Source: Ridgeia piscesae
Lineage: Eukaryota; Annelida; Polychaeta; Sabellida; Siboglinidae
DNA length: 64,000 nucleotides
Direction: 5' to 3'
NCBI GenBank assembly: GCA_025642075.2
Contig: JAODUO010001188.1
Span: forward strand, 80,033-144,032
This document shows positions 14,001-28,900 of the stretch, one piece after another; position 1 is the stretch's first letter; each line of letters opens with the position of its first letter. The position numbers and the translations under genes were made by a program. The notes under the pieces were generated by a model. That model had not been told where the DNA came from. It did no database searches and saw nothing but the letters and a program-made list of their open reading frames with translations.

Positions 14001-17000
14001 ATTGACCATCTGAATGAACACATCCAACAGCTCCAGGCTGCTGGAGACATCGTTTCTTACGCTGTCTCATCAGCAGCTGACAGCATCACTGCAGAGATGG
14101 TGAGTGGTAGTGCATGCACACATGTTTACACAGAACATAACATGACATGACATACCACACAACAATAGCACCCCACACCACACCCCTGATGGTTGGCTTA
14201 GTGACTTGTTTATTTTATTAACTGTCCCTAAATGTTCACATTGTATTCATCGTTGTGTATTCACTTGTCCTGAGTCACTATGACATAGTGACTCAGGACA
14301 AGTGAATACACAGTGAATACAACACAACGATGAATACAATGTGAACATTTAGGGACAGTTAATAAAATAAACAAGACTTGTGTTCAAATGACTTATGTCA
14401 CTCTATCAGACTATTCCATTGTGTCATGTCTATCTGTCAAAGTAGACCTTCTTACGCTTGCCTATGTCATTCTGTAAGACTAGACGTTGTGTTCACTTGT
14501 CCAGTGTCATTCTGTCACACTAGACCTTGTGTTCACATGTTCTCTGTCTATCTTTGCCTATACATGTATACATTCACTTGTCATATGTCTCTCTGTCAGG
14601 TTTGACATTGTAGTCAGATGTCCTGTCTGTGTCATTCTCACTGCTCTCAATTCTCTCTGCTCAGACTTTGTATTCATTTGTTCCGTGTTATTGTTGGACT
14701 GGACCTTGTGTTCACATTTCCTATGTCACTCTGTCAGACTAGACCGTATGTTCACTGGTCTATGTCATTCTATCTCACACTAGACTTTGAGTTCACATGT
14801 CCTGTGTCACTCTGTCAGATTAGACCTTGTGTCAGGACAGAGAGACTTACACAACATGTCACCCCTGATCAGACCTCTTGGTTACGAAGCGAGCACCCAC
14901 AGTCTGGCACTCGCTCTGAGGCCATCAGACATGCTATAGAAAAAGTTGAGGCAAAGGACAGGAACATATTAGACTTTATTAACAAGGTTTGTGTGTATTT
15001 AAGACATCAGACATCGTTCATCAGTGTCCTGTGTCACTGATTTGTTATGTCACTCACTCGAGAAGTCTACAATGATGACTGACGTATCACACACTGCAAT
15101 GTCACACATACTTGTTTGTGTGTTGTGTGTGGGAGTCTTGTGACTAATTAGTGCATACATGGATTCAACGCAAAAGCACACGTTCACATAAGCATTCACA
15201 CAAACTAGTGCTGGTTCGATATTCGATATATCGAAGTATCGTGATACTTGCGAAAGTTCGATACCGATATTTAGTGGTATCGATACTTCGATATTTTTTG
15301 TATCGAACGCCCATTGTTCGATACCTACGATACCTACGATACCTTCGATACCTACGATACCTACGATACCTTCGATACCTACGATACCTACGATACCTTC
15401 GATACCTTCGATACCTTCGATACCTTCGATACCTTCGATACCTACGATACCTACGATACCTCGATACCTTCGATACCTTCGATACCTTCGATACCTTCGA
15501 TACCTTCGATACCTTCGATACCTTCGATACCTTCAATACTTGACATCGAGTCCATTCGACGACGTCGACGCGAAGACGCAACATCGTTGTTGATGATGAC
15601 GTTGTTTACGGAGCTATCACTACAGCGCTTCGCAGCCTAAATTGACTTAGGCGTGGTTGTTTAAAAATAATATAACATAAAATGTGAATTGTTTTCTAAA
15701 ACTTTATTGTAGAGTTAGTTTGTATAATAACTGTTTTCTGTGAGCGATCTTAGCCTAGGTCAGACTTCGCTTAGCCTCATTATCCAAACCAAGGTTCGTA
15801 CGTGACGCTCTCGTTTGGTGGCACTACCATGCCATCGTTCTCCCTACTTTACTTACGGTTACGCGTACAAAAACACATATCCTATAGCATTTTTATAGAG
15901 TGTTTATTGCACGCACTAGTATTTATGAAACTAGTTTAATAATAATATTGTTAATATAAATAATTATTCGAGCGCGATGCGGAGGCTTTGTTTATCCGGG
16001 TTCCGTTTGGTGGCGCTGTTTTGTTGTTTGGTTCCACCACCATTTGCCGTACACGACGCCCACAACCAAGACGAACGACAACAGTCAAAATTTAGCTAAT
16101 TTGGCACTTTTCCAACAAAGACTGTCTGCTATGCTAGAAACGTCTCAAAGATAGCGGGGGAAATACACTGAATTTGATGAAACATGTCGCCAATCAAGAC
16201 GCTATCAAAACGTGATGATCAACTTTCATCGTACGGCATGTCGACGTCGTCGACGTTGTGGACAGTCAACGTCGCATTGCCATTGTCTCGAGAACGTGTT
16301 CTTTTGAAATATTCGACAATGAGCAAGCAGTGGACATCAAGTTACAGTCGAAGCGAATCGCCATCTGTTGCCGAATCTACTAACTAACTGCGGTCACAGT
16401 GTCAAGAAGTGACATATACGACGTGACTGATTAACGATGACGATTCGCTTACTGCATCTACTGCCACTGTGACACTGGCACTGGCCAAACAGGTTCACCA
16501 CTGCCAGAGGCAGAGCCAGAGGTAGAGGAAGAAACTGACCTGTTCTTGAAAACAGTTGCAAAAACATAATGGGGCTTGTTATGTGTACTTGATAACGTGG
16601 TAATTTAAGGTTTATTTAAAAAAAAATATTGGTATGAACTGGGAAGTACAATTGTAATTTTAATTAATATCTTTTCTGTTATTAATAAGTGTTATTTTAT
16701 TGTAATCATCAGTTTTGATGCTAAATCACAATTATGTTTATGATAAAATTAATAATAAAAAAGTTATAACAGTGAGGGTTCAGCTGTGCTGGCAGTGACA
16801 CTATTATAAGTGATAGGTGCTTTTATATAATAATAACATATTATCGGTATGTTTCATTTGTTTCAGCTGTATTTGTTGATGGTCATTTTAGGAGACACAT
16901 TGACTTGAAATTAAGCTGCTATATTTAAGTGTATTTACAAACAGCAGGGCTGAAGTACTGTTATTAATTTAAAATAATTCAGTGCAATTAATTTATTGGT

Positions 17001-20000
17001 CACTAGGTATTTTATTGCAGTTGTCTTTATTGTTTTAATATTATATTACAGTTACCTTTTAGTTTTACAACAGTAATCAATTATATTGAAACTGTTGTTT
17101 GTGTACTTACATAAATTGAAAATTGCATATTAATAATTGTTTGCATGACTATAAAATTGTCACATATTTCCCTACAAGTGAAATATTTTGTGTTTCTTTG
17201 GCATTAGTCTAAGTGGATAGTAGTGTTTCTTTGGAGATCTCTACTGTACTGAATTACACTTATAAGGTAAATTTCGAGTATCGACTAAAAATCTGGTATC
17301 GATTGATATAGAAGAATTCTGGTATCGAACCAGTAATATATCGATCGGTATCGAAGAATTCTGGTATCGAGCCAGTAATATATTGATCGGTATCAAAGAA
17401 TTCTGATGTCGAACCAGCACTACTTCTGTTGCATACTGTGCTTCTACTGGGAACTGTGTTCTATGTGAAAATTAGACTTAATTACAACGTAAGTATCGAG
17501 TATCGAGTATCAAGTATCAAATAAAATTCAGGTATCGATCGGTATCGAACAAAACCAGGTATCGAACCAGCACTAACACAAACACGTTTGTCTGACTGTA
17601 CATCTGCTCAACAAGCAATGTGATGTTACAACATCGATGTGTGTGTTCAGTCCACTGCTGGTGTTTTGCTGAAAGTGAGAATCATTGGTTGTTGCTCACA
17701 CCTTCATGGAACCAGCACTTCTTCTACTAATAAGTCTCACTAAGTGCAGTCAGTGTAAGTGACAATGCCTGAACCCACGTCCAATGTGACGTCCTGGACA
17801 GTGGTTGTTGTATTCTGTTGTAGTAAGACAGTTTATTACCAAGTAACATTAGGTTAGACTGTCCACTGGGTGGCTGAAACATTAGGTTAGGCTGTCCACT
17901 GGGTGGCTGAAACATTAGGTTAGACTGTCCACTGGGTGGCTGAAACATTAGGTTAGACTGTCTACTGGGTGGCTGAAACATTAGGTTAGACTGTCCACTG
18001 GGTGGCTGAAACATTAGGTTAGGCTGTCCACTGGGTGGCTGAAACATTAGGTTAGACTGTCCACTGGGTGGCTGAAACATTAGGTTAGACTGTCCACTGG
18101 GTGGCTGAAACATTAGGTTAGACTGTCCACTGGGTGGCTGAAACATTAGGTTAGACTGTCTACTGGGTGGCTGAAACATTAGGTTAGACTGTCCACTGGG
18201 TGGCTGAAACATTATGTTAGACTGTCCACTGGGTGGCTGAAACATTAGGTTAGACTGTCCACTGGGTGGCTGAAACATTAGGTTAGACTGTCCACTGGGT
18301 GGCTGAAACATTAGGTTAGACTGTCCACTGGGTGGCTGAAACATTAGGTTAGACTGTCCACTGGGTGGCTGAAACATTAGGTTAGACTGTCCACTGGGTG
18401 GCTGAAACATTAGGTTAGACTGTCCACTGGGTGGCTGAAACATTAGGTTAGACTGTCCACTGGGTGGCTGAAACATTAGGTTAGACTGTCCACTGGGTGG
18501 CTGAAACATTAGGTTAGACTGTCCACTGGGTGGCTGAAACATTAGGTTAGACTGTCCACTGGGTGGCTGAAACATTAGGTTAGACTGTCCACTGGGTGGC
18601 TGAAACATTAGGTTAGACTGTCCACTGGGTGGCTGAAACATTAGGTTAGGCTGTCCACTGGGTGGCTGAAACATTAGGTTAGACTGTCCACTGGGTGGCT
18701 GAAACATTAGGTTAGGCTGTCCACTGGGTGGCTGAAACATTAGGTTAGACTGTCCACTGGGTGGCTGAAACATTAGGTTAGGCTGTCCACTGGGTGGCTG
18801 AAACATTAGGTTAGACTGTCCACTGGGTGGCTGAAACATTAGGTTAGGCTGTCCACTGGGTGGCTGAAACATTAGGTTAGACTGTCCACTGGGTGGCTGA
18901 AACATTAGGTTAGGCTGTCCACTGGGTGGCTGAAACATTAGGTTAGGCTGTCCACTGGGTGGCTGAAACATTAGGTTAGGCTGTCCACTGGGTGGCTGAA
19001 ACATTAGGTTAGGCTGTCCACTGGGTGGCTGAAACATTAGGTTAGGCTGTCCACTGGGTGGCTGAAACATTAGGTTAGGCTGTCCACTGGGTGGCTGAAA
19101 CATTAGGTTAGACCGTCCACTGGATGGCTGAAACATTAGGTTAGACTCCACTGGGTGGCTGAAATATTACGTTAGACTCCACTGGGTGGCTGAAACATTA
19201 CGTTAGACTCCACTGGGTGGCTGAAACATTAGGTTAGACTCCAGTGGGTGGCTGAAACATTAGGTTAGACTGTCCACTGGGTGGCTGAAACATTAGGTTA
19301 GACTGTCCACTGGGTGGCTGAAACGTTACGTTAGACTGTCCACGGGGTGGCTGAAACATTAGGTTAGACTGTCCACTGGGTGGCTGAAACATTAGGTTAG
19401 ACTGTCCACTGGGTGGCTGAAACATTAGGTTAGACTGTCCACTGGGTGGCTGAAACATTAGGTTAGACTGTCCACTGGGTGGCTGAAACATTAGGTTAGA
19501 CTGTCCACTGGGTGGCTGAAACATTAGGTTAGACTGTCCACTGGGTGGCTGAAACATTAGGTTAGACTGTCCACTGGGTGGCTGAAACATTAGGTTAGAC
19601 TGTCCACGGGGTGGCTGAAACATTAGGTTAGACTGTCCACTGGGTGGCTGAAACATTAGGTTAGACTGTCCACTGGGTGGCTGAAACATTAGGTTAGACT
19701 GTCCACTGGGTGGCTGAAACATTAGGTTAGACTGTCCACTGGGTGGCTGAAACATTAGGTTAGACTGTCCACTGGGTGGCTGAAACATTAGGTTAGACTG
19801 TCCACTGGGTGGCTGAAACATTAGGTTAGACTGTCCACTGGGTGGCTGAAACATTAGGTTAGACTGTCCACTGGGTGGCTGAAACATTAGGTTAGACTGT
19901 CCACTGGGTGGCTGAAACATTAGGTTAGACTGTCCACTGGGTGGCTGAAACATTAGGTTAGACTGTCCACGGGTGGCTGAAACATTAGGTTAGACTGTCC

Positions 20001-23000
20001 ACTGGGTGGCTGAAACATTAGGTTAGACTGTCCACTGGGTGGCTGAAACATTAGGTTAGACTGTCCACTGGGTGGCTGAAACATTAGGTTAGACTGTCCA
20101 CTGGGTGGCTGAAACATTAGGTTAGACTGTCCACTGGGTGGCTGAAACATTAGGTTAGACTGTCCACTGGGTGGCTGAAACATTAGGTTAGACTGTCCAC
20201 TGTGGCTGAAACACGCAAGCAGTTGACAGTGAGTTTATGTTGCAGAATGACGAGAGGATAGAGACTCTACAAACACAGCTGACTGGAGCTCAAGAAGAGC
20301 TCAGAGCATCTCAGGAACAGCTGATAGCAACACAGGAGCAGAAAAGAGCTCTTGAGGAGCAGCTCGGAGTATCGCAGGAGCTGCTCAAAGCTGCTGAAGC
20401 AGAAGGGAGGGCGACTGAGGAGGAGCTGTCCCAGCTGCAGAGGAAGCAGGCTGAGAAAGAACTCAACATCAAACAGGTAGGGAGACGCACCTAGCTTGTG
20501 GGTATTGGGGCAGCTTGGTTGCATCTGTCATGTTGGAGATGGGGCAGTAGAATGATATGTGTCATGTTGGTTGGTATGTTGACAGTTAGAGTGGCATGTG
20601 TCTTGTTGGTATGTTGGACAGTTAGAGTGGCGTCTGTCTGGTTGGTATGTTGACTGTTATAGTGGTATGTTGACAGTTAGAGTGGCATGTGTCTTGTTGG
20701 TATGTTGACAGTTAAAGTGGCATGTGTCTTGTTGGTATGTTGACAGTTAGAGTGGCACATGTCTGGTTGGTATGTTTACAGTTAGAGTGGCATCTGTGTT
20801 GTTGGTATTTTGACAGTTGTGACATACATCATGTCAGAAGACATACATTTCTCTACCAACATGCATTGTCATTTTGCAGTGTCATAAAGATTATAATTTT
20901 AATACAGCCTGGCCTCTGTAACCCACATTATCCGTCTGTTGGTGACTTAGACACACCAATCTTGATATTACATAGCACTGGATCCTATGTACCTCTGAGC
21001 TTGCAATTCCATGAATTTCTCTGTAATAGAAGTCCTTTATATCGAATAGTATTAAACACATGGACTGCCAACATATTTCCTGTGCGACTGTGCCATCAAC
21101 ACTTTGACAGCTGGGACTTGTCATCTATCCGCCATGTTGTGGTGTTATATTGAGCGAGGTTCTGTGTGACCCCAGCAGGTGGAGGCACTGGAGTGTGAGA
21201 TGACAAAGTTGAAGACGGAGCATGAGTTGTACCGGGAGGACATGGAGCAGTCCCTGGCCACCGTCAACGCAGCCTTGGCTCAGAGAGACACCCACCTCGG
21301 CCAGGTAATGCTCCTCTCAGTGGACACTCGGACACAGGCAGGAATGTTTAGAAAGAGGCTAAGAAGATAGCAGCACAAATAAATACTTTAATGTATGGTA
21401 TAAATATATGAACAAAGTGATCTAAATGTCTTCACATAAGCCAAGACCAAGGTGGAATTTGACTGCATACATAAATGTTCTCTCTCTTGTACTAGTTTGG
21501 TGGCATGATAAACGTTGTACTGGTCACTGTCCACTCTCAATTGTGCTGTCCACCATCATCGTCCACTAACATTTTTGACTAGAGTCTTTACTGACGCCTA
21601 CTGACAGTTTGTCTATGTTTCCAGACACTTAGAAGACTTGAACTGACACAGGCTGAACTGAATGACACAAACCGAAACGAGACCGACACAGCTGAGCAGC
21701 TGTCCACGATGCAGAGACAACTGACACAGATGACTGACCGGTTGACAGAATCAACTGAGGAACTGACTAAACTAACACAGCAACTGAAAGACATGGGTGT
21801 GGAGATGACTGAATTGAGACAGCTGCTTGCTGAATCTCAGAGACAGCTGACTGAAACTGAAGAATGGTATGCTGACACAGAGGACAGCTTGGCTGAGCGA
21901 GATCAGCAGCTGGGCGAGGCTCAGCAGCGGCTGTCTGAGGCTCAGCAACAGCATGTGAAAACCGAACTGAGTTTGATTGAGACGAAAAACAAACTGAGTG
22001 AAGTCTGGGAGCAGTTGACTGAACAACGTCAGCAGCTGACTGAACAAACTCAGCGGCTGACTGAAAGATCACAGCAGCTGACCGAAACCAAGGAACAGCT
22101 GATGGCAACAACGCTGCAGCTGGCTGATGTTAGACTGAAATCTGCCACGACAGTCAACGACATGGCTGAAACACAGGAACAGCTAGCAGAGAGAAAACAA
22201 GAGCTGACTGAAATGAGCCAAGAATTGACTGACACTAGACAAGAGCTGGCTGATAAAACCCATCAGTTTACTGAAGTGAAGGATCAGTTGGCTGATGCAA
22301 TACATGACCTGGCTGAAACTAGACAAGAGCTGGCTGAAACAAAACAAGAGCTGGCTGAAACTAAACAAGAGCTGGCTGATGCTAGACGAGAGCTGACTGA
22401 AGCAAAACAAGCACCAGCTGAAGCTAGGCAGGAGCTGGCTGAAACTAAACAAGAACTGGCTGAAACAAGAGATGAGCTGACTGAAACTAGACAAGAGTTG
22501 GCTGATACGAGTAGTCAGTTGACTGAAATGAACCAGGCACTGAGTGAGAGTCAGCAGGAGCTGGCAGAAGTGACGCGTCAGTTGACGGAGATAGAGGCGA
22601 GGTTTGGGAGGTTCAAGGAGACAGCCGAGGTGGAGCTGGCCAACATCTGGAGACACTTCAGTCAGTCCGAACACGACGTCTCACAAGTGAATATGTCATC
22701 ACTGATCCTATTCAATTATTTGCATAGTGTTTAATTAAGTTGTTTTTATTTCTCTAGTGTTGTTACACTTTCACTGCCAAAACGAAGGGGTTAAAATGTG
22801 GTATACATTGTCCACCTTGTGTCCTTACTTATGCCTGTTGTCCCTCTGGGGGTGCATGCTGTCGAAATCAGCTTTCCCGAGTCCTCTGTCATCGGCCCTT
22901 CTCTCAAGGTGTGTCCCGTCTTCCTGGTGTCTGCCTGGAGGTCCCTTCCATAAGTTCGCCACATATTCTTCAGCCGGACTCTTCTGATTGCCACTGGGGT

Positions 23001-25932
23001 TCCAGGAGTATCTCTGGCAATGCTTTATAGACTGACTTGTGTCAGATACATCGGCCCTCGTCCTCTCGTGGCACTTGATACTGACTACATCAACTAACCC
23101 TGGCAAATCATCCTCACAAGTCAGGGCTGGCAGTTGACTGCACGGACCCTGGTAGATATACTTCACAACATACAGAAGTTCACCAAATTCATTGTACTTT
23201 ACCATAGTTCCTATTGTTGCTGAATTTGATTGCATATGACCATGGAAACCATGCAAAAGCTTGCATCACAGCTAAGGGCAACATATATATGCAATACCAA
23301 GTTATTCATTGCAGTTTGCTGACATCACATAATCACTTATAAGCATAACCCTGTCAAGGTTTGCTTTTGCCAAAACTATTGACAACAGCAGTAGTGTGAA
23401 TGTACCAGCTGTGCCTGTAGCAGTTTGTCTGTGAAGGTGTCTATCTGCTCGTACTGTGTGTCTGTAGCAGTGTGTCTGGTTAGACTGTGTCTGTAGCAGG
23501 GTGTCTGTAGTACAGTGTGTCTGTGTCTGTAGCACTGTCTGTAGCAGTGTGTCTGTGTATGTGTCTATAGCAGTGTGTCTGTCTATGTGTCTATAGCAGT
23601 GTGTTTTTTGTGTTTTGGTTTTAGGCAACTTTTCTTTTTAGCATTTTGTGGTTTCTGTGTATGTGTCTTTTGGGGGCCAGTTTTTGGTTTTTTTGTTTTA
23701 TGGTTTTCTTTTTTTAAGCATTTTTTAATGTCTGTTTTTTATGTGTCTTTTGGGGGCCAGCGTAGTCTGTTTTTTTAGGGGTTTTTTTTCTATGGCAGTG
23801 TGTCTGGCTATGTGTCTATAGCAGTGTGTCTGTCTAGGTGTCTGTAGCACTGTATCTGTGTAGATGTCTGTAGCCATTTGTCTGTCTAGGGGTCTGTAGC
23901 CGTATGTCTGTGTAGGTGTCTGTAGTCATATATCTGTCTAGGTGTCTGTAGCTGTATGTCTGTGTAGGTGTCTGTAGCCATATGTCTGCGTATGTGTATC
24001 TGTAGACTATATGTCTGTATCAGTGTGTCTGTAGGTGTATCTGTAGCAATGTCTGTCTCAGTGTAGGTGTAGACTGTGTGTCTGTAGCAGTTTGTCTGTG
24101 TAGGTGGAGGAGCAGCTGAAGACAGTCACTGTGAAGCTACAGGAGGAGCAGCAGAGTCGAGAGCAGGATAGGGGCAGGAGCCACATTGAGCTGGAGCAGC
24201 TCCAGGAGCAGCTGCAGGAAGCCATCCAGGTGAGTTTTGCTTATTCAACTGGTAAGTTCATCCTCACTAACAGAGTCAATGGTAATGAGGATTGACCACA
24301 GTCCAGTCATTACAGTCTATTGTCCATAGTTCAGTGATCAAAGTACAGTGACCACAACACATTGACCATACTGAGTAGCTCTGTTGACTTAAGTCACTGA
24401 ATCAATATTAACATAATGTCAATGCATAATAGTCCACATGAATAAAATTATACAATTCCAACTGAAATATTTTCTCATATATAAACTATCCTAATTTAGA
24501 ACTACGATTCACCACAGCATGGTTACTGATTGCAATGATTGGGTGATCCTGTTCTCACCAGTGTTATTCTTACACAGTTGAGGCAAACTGCAGACTCGAG
24601 CCACCAGGTGGCGCTGACCAAGATGGAGCAATCGTTGCACCAGAAGGAGGCTGAGATGACACGGTTGGCGGGAGAGCTGGCAGAGGCTCGAGAGCAGCTG
24701 GAGAGCATGCGAGAGGCTCGTGCGAGCCTCGAGCGAGACTACAGTGAGCTGCAGCAGAGATTGGTACAGAGGCAGAGAGAGCTTGAGAACATCCGACCTC
24801 AGACTGACGGCATCACTGCCAACATGCAGGTCAGTCTGTCACTCGTGTCACTACGATCTCTGTTGACACACAGGTTAGTCTGTCACCCATGTCATTATTG
24901 TCATGACCAATACAGAAATTAGTCCGTCACCAATGTCATTACAGTCACTGCCAGTACACAGGTTAATGTGTCAACATGGTCCCTCCCTGTTGGTTCAAAG
25001 GTCAATCTGTCATGAGTGTCGTTGTGATTTCTGCAGTCATGCAGAGGGTATGTGATCATGATCTACGGTGATAGACTTTCAATGTGTTACCAGTGTCACT
25101 GTGATCTATGTTGACACAAGTCAGTCTATCATTAGTGTCACTATAGTTCCCTGCAGATCAATCTGTATCCCTGTTGATTCTCAGGTCATACTGTCACTAT
25201 GATTCCTGCTGACAGGTTGTTGACGTTGTGTTGTAGGCGAAGTATGAGAGTGAGATTGAGGAACTGTTGAGGCAACTGAAGGCGAGAGACAGCCACATGG
25301 ACGAGACAACCACCAGCCACCTACAGTCACAGGTGAGACAACGACTCACTGCCATGTAGTGACAGGGCAGTACCATCACTGAAGTTATCACCACCCCTCA
25401 CTTGCTAGGATTGTTGAAATCTCACTCATTCGTTCGTTCGTTCGTTCGTTCGTTCGTTCGTTCGTTCGTTCGTTCGTTCGTTCGTTCGTTCGTTCGTTCG
25501 TTCGTTCGTTCGTTCGTTCGTTCGTTCGTTCGTTCGTTCGTTCGTTCGTTCGTTCGTTCGTTCGTTCGTTGCGTTCGTCGTCGTTGTTGCGCTGTTGCTC
25601 GTTCTCGCTCTGTGCTCGGCTCTGTCGCTCGCTCGCTCTCCTCCTCACTAATGCCATACATGCTACGTACATGCTTTCCTCCTGTTCTCTCCGCTTCTCT
25701 CCCTTATTCACTGACACATTCACTGACACATTCACTCTGCTCACTCACTCGCACACTCACTCTCACTACAGACACAGATAACTAATCAGGTTCATTCACT
25801 TGATCACTTGTATATATAATTTAATTTTAATTTCTAGGCAAATATTTTATTTGTATTAATAACTATATTGAAGATAGTATTACTTACATTTCTTTTTATA
25901 TAATATTGTATCATTTGTATTATATAACTTAT

Positions 25933-25987
<55 letters not shown>

Positions 25988-28900
25988 TGATTTTATAAAG
26001 TGCCTTAGAGCAACTTCCATCAATTGAATGTTGTCTACACGTTTTATAGTTGCTATTATCAATGAATAATCTATTCGTTCTACAGCGAGATCTGGGGACC
26101 GCCCTGGTGGAAGCAAAACAAACCATCCAGGGCCAGGAACAGTGGATAATCTCCCAGAAATCAACTGAGCTTGACCTGCGACAAGAGGTCAGTGACCTCC
26201 GACATGAGATCGGGGTGCTGCAGGACCGACTGAGTTACGACGCCGGGCGTGAGATTGGTGGGGGTGATGCTGAGAGTTCACCCTCCTCCACCAGTGGCTC
26301 CAGGACGGTGAAGGTGTCACTTACACAGGCGGAGCAGCAAGTACAGGTGAGAGAGACTACCTTGTGGGGTGCAGTGACTAGAGCATCAGACTCAACCAAG
26401 AGATCCCTGCTTCCAATACAGGGCTACTCTATTGAACCTAGGTCAAATTCGAGAGATCACAGCTTCAAATACAGGGCTACTCTATTGAACCTAGGTCAAA
26501 TTCGAGAGATCCCTGCTTCAAATACAGGGCTACTCTATTGAACCTAGGTCAAATTCGAGAGATCCCTGCTTCAAATACAGGGCTACTCTATTGAACCTAG
26601 GTCAAATTCGAGAGATCCCTGCTTCAAATACAGGGCTACTCTATTGAACCTAGGTCAAATTCGAGAGATCCCTGCTTCAAATACAGGGCTACTCTATTGA
26701 ACCTAGGTCAAATTCGAGAGATCCCAGCTTCAAATACAGGGCTACTCTATTGAACCTAGGTCAAATTCGAGAGATCCCAGCTTCAAATACAGGGCTACTC
26801 TATAGAACCTAGGTCAAATTCGAGAGATCCCTGCTTCAAATACAGGGCTACTCTATTGAACCTAGGTCAAATTCGAGAGATCCCTGCTTCAAATACAGGG
26901 CTACTCTATTGAACCTAGGTCAAATTCGAGAGATCCCTGCTTCAAATACAGGGCTACTCTATTGAACCTAGGTCAAATTCGAGAGATCCCTGCTTCAAAT
27001 ACAGGGCTACTCTATTGAACCTAGGTCAAATTCGAGAGATCCCTGCTTCAAATACAGGGCTACTCTATTGAACCTAGGTCAAATTCGAGAGATCCCTGCT
27101 TCAAATACAGGGCTACTCTATTGAACCTAGGTCAAATTCGAGAGATCCCTGTTTCAAATACAGGGCTACTCTATTGAACCTAGGTCAAATTCGAGAGATC
27201 CCAGCTTCAAATACAGGGCTACTCTATTGAACCTAGGTCAAATTCGAGAGATCCGAGCTTCAAATACAGGGCTACTCTATTGAACCTAGGTCAAATTCGA
27301 GAGATCCCAGCTTCAAATACAGGGCTACTCTATTGAACCTAGGTCAAATTCGAGAGATCCCAGCTTCAAATATCCCTTGCTACTATGTCAAACTTTTGAC
27401 GAGTTCATTTACTGTATATTGAGTGAGAAGGCTGGGCTGGAGGAGTAGGGGGGGTCACAGGCCAGAAAGTGCTGCCCAGAGAGGGTGGTGTTGGGTGGCG
27501 TGTTGTCCTGTTCCAGCAGCCAGTTCTGTGTGCAACATGGTTCCTGATGTTTCCTCCTTATCACCTTGTTGTAAAAGTACTGATTTACTGTTGAGCCTAC
27601 AATTCCCTCCGTGACAAAGAAAGATCATGATGTCCGTGACGTTGATCCAGATTATAGGCCAACAAGTTTGTCAACATTTCCGTCAGTTTTGCTGTTAGAC
27701 GGATGGCCAGAAATTACGGAATCCTCAACTGACATTTGCCTATGTTTGAACTTTGAGAACCGCTAAAAATATTCTGGCTTCTGCCCATGGCATCATCACA
27801 AACAACGTAACACTTTTACAAGTAGGTCCTCATGTGCACCGTGACACGTGATCCAAACAGGTGTGTTATAAACCAGTCAACATGTGCAAAATGGAATTTT
27901 AAGTATGCTACCGGGTATACAGATTTCAGCCCAACAATTAACAGGTCTGTGAGAGTGAGCGACAGGTGAGAGGGAGAAGGAAGGAAACATCCAGTGAACA
28001 AGACAGCAGTGGGACTGTATCTGGGATATTTGCCTGGGAGTGGGCAGTAAAGGACAGGTCATAGGTCACATAACCTCCAGTCAGCAGTCATGCAGCCGTA
28101 GGTCAGAATTTGCGTAGCTATAGGTCAGAGGTCGCACAACTATAGGTCAGAGGTTGCACAGCTATAGGTCAGAGGTCAGACAGCCTGTATGTTTGAGGTT
28201 GTCTGGACCATGCAGCAGCTGTGTGCAGTGATGTGTGACTGAAATCACTCAGGCATGTCATTGCATTGTAGTTGTGGAACTGACAATGACCTGAGGAGTT
28301 GAATGGTTGGAAGGGTGGACACTGGTGAAAACAAAAGTTGTAATAACACAGTTTGTACAACGGGCTGCAGTTTTGAAGTGAAGAATGCTGAATAAGTCAG
28401 GATCCAGATCACCGTGATTAATCATGTTGTTTATCTAGATCCTACAGTTAATGGTTGCATAAAATAGCTCATATACACAGTTTTTAATTTTTTGCCAACA
28501 TAAATGTATGTAATAAAGTGAAATAAACATTTAGCCGTGATAACCTGCATTGTATCTAAGCAGGCTGTCATCATACAGACTGGAGCAGGCATTTATATTG
28601 TCATAGAAACTGGAGCAGCTGTTTGTTGTTATAGAAACTACAGCGGTTGTTTATGTTGTCATAGGGACTGGAGCAGCTGTTTGTTGTTATAGAAACTACA
28701 GCGGTTGTTTATGTTGTCATAGGGACTGGAGCAGCTGTTTGCTTGTTTATTTGTTTGTTTTACAAACTAGAGAACCTATTTATGTTGTCACTGAAACTTG
28801 GACCAGCCATTTATGTCATAGAAACTGGATTAGTTGTTTGAGTTGTCATAGCAACTGGAATCGCTGTTTTGTCATGCCAGCTGAAGCAGCTGTTTTTGGC

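Noticed and set aside
16184..16387. 67-codon ORF in the hAT element as transposase
   Set aside because: Too short and without BED-finger or hAT dimerisation motifs that I can recognise.
17727..20183. Antisense ORFs of 474, 239 and 76 codons with 11-residue [11 protein letters not shown] repeats
   Set aside because: They arise only because the 33-bp satellite unit is a multiple of 3 and has an open antisense frame. No unique domain, splice context or end supports a gene.
17866..20210. TTAGGTTAG in the satellite as interstitial telomere repeat (TTAGG)n
   Set aside because: Only about two telomere-like words per 33-bp unit, embedded in unrelated sequence; not a telomeric tract.
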